A DNA stretch of 64,000 nucleotides from Liolophura sinensis. Lineage: Eukaryota > Mollusca > Polyplacophora > Chitonida > Chitonidae. This document shows, one piece after another, positions 63,713 through 64,000 of this stretch. Position 1 is the stretch's first letter. Each line of letters begins with the position of its first letter. The stretch lies in NCBI RefSeq assembly GCF_032854445.1, contig NC_088297.1:16253127-16317126 (forward strand), written 5' to 3'. A program made the translations under genes and the position numbers. The notes beneath the pieces are model-generated. The model had not been told where the DNA came from. It searched no databases and saw nothing but the letters and a program-made list of their open reading frames with translations.

Positions 63713-63945
63713 GAGCACATCAGTGCAGGTATGTACATTACATTTGTGGAAGGGAGAAAAAAAATCACTGTCTTGCCGTAACACCCCAACTTCCAATTTA
63801 ATAGCGCAAGACACATGGAGTTATCAGAGAACTGTATAAAAAGGTCTAACATCAAACTCTACCAAATAGCAACCCTAAGTAATATATTGCAGAAAAACAT
63901 TTTAAAAACCAAATGTTTTGAACAACCATATACATCGGTACTTAC

Positions 63946-64000
63946 GTGCTCTATCACTTTGACTTTGGGAATTCTCGATAGCCAGTGAGACGGATTTCTT
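63946..64000 (-). CDS. Possible exon at the window edge, unidentified minus-strand gene
   Basis: Minus-strand donor cac/GTAAGT at 63945. The 55 bases upstream read NPSHWLSRIPKVKVIEH in one open frame. The phase does not join directly to the exon at 63262, so an unseen exon or another gene is possible. Confidence 0.3.

Overview
The window is animal genomic DNA, most likely from a mollusc. It holds spliced exons with GT/AG borders, AT-rich introns, tRNA-related SINEs and a repeat tail (acgacgttaaaccccaagc) that I associate from memory with mollusc genomes. The anchor host gene is an ERK-type MAP kinase (MAPK1 family) on the + strand. Five C-terminal exons are visible (102-173, 14253-14332, 15024-15102, 33432-33541, 34294-34401). 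The catalytic loop and activation loop lie upstream of the window.

Three Polinton/Maverick-like (adintovirus-like) elements sit in and beside this gene. Element 1 (645-14104, 13.5 kb) is in the intron after the first visible exon. Element 2 (15529-33175, 17.6 kb, inverted relative to the others) is in the intron before the penultimate exon. Element 3 (35632-50931, 15.3 kb) lies 1.2 kb past the stop codon. All begin AGTAGTAT and end in the complementary ACTACT, carry GC-rich terminal inverted repeats, and are flanked by 5-6 bp target duplications (TAATGA; ATAGG; TGTCC).

The shared gene order, read from the gene-A end, is: A(+), P(-), B(-), C(-), D(+), E(-), major capsid protein F(+), packaging ATPase G(+), small membrane-type proteins H, I, J, K(+), rve integrase L(+), protein-primed family-B DNA polymerase M(-), small Cys-rich protein O(-). 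The genes are densely packed: C/B share ATGA stop-start overlaps, C and D diverge from nearly the same point, D and E converge with overlapping ends, and the ATPase start lies inside the capsid gene. No adenovirus-type protease was recognised. Most genes are broken, so all three are decaying copies, but different genes survive in different copies.

Element 2 is the most rearranged. A 4.6 kb hAT-like DNA transposon (15742-20358) with an exon-structured, inactivated transposase gene is inserted just after codon 4 of gene O. Its capsid gene is reduced to two C-terminal pieces around an integrase fragment, and its gene-A end is replaced by unrelated SINE-bearing DNA. Element 3 carries a serial array of four B/C chimeric genes (36671-39199).

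Downstream of 51 kb are microsatellites, a PC4-like gene with a CCAAT/TATA promoter (minus strand, 52174-53264), SINEs, a degenerate Ty3/gypsy retrotransposon (minus, 56181-58760), a first coding exon of a rhodopsin-family GPCR (59858-60131), several tandem repeats, and probable exons of an unidentified minus-strand gene near 62.6-64 kb.
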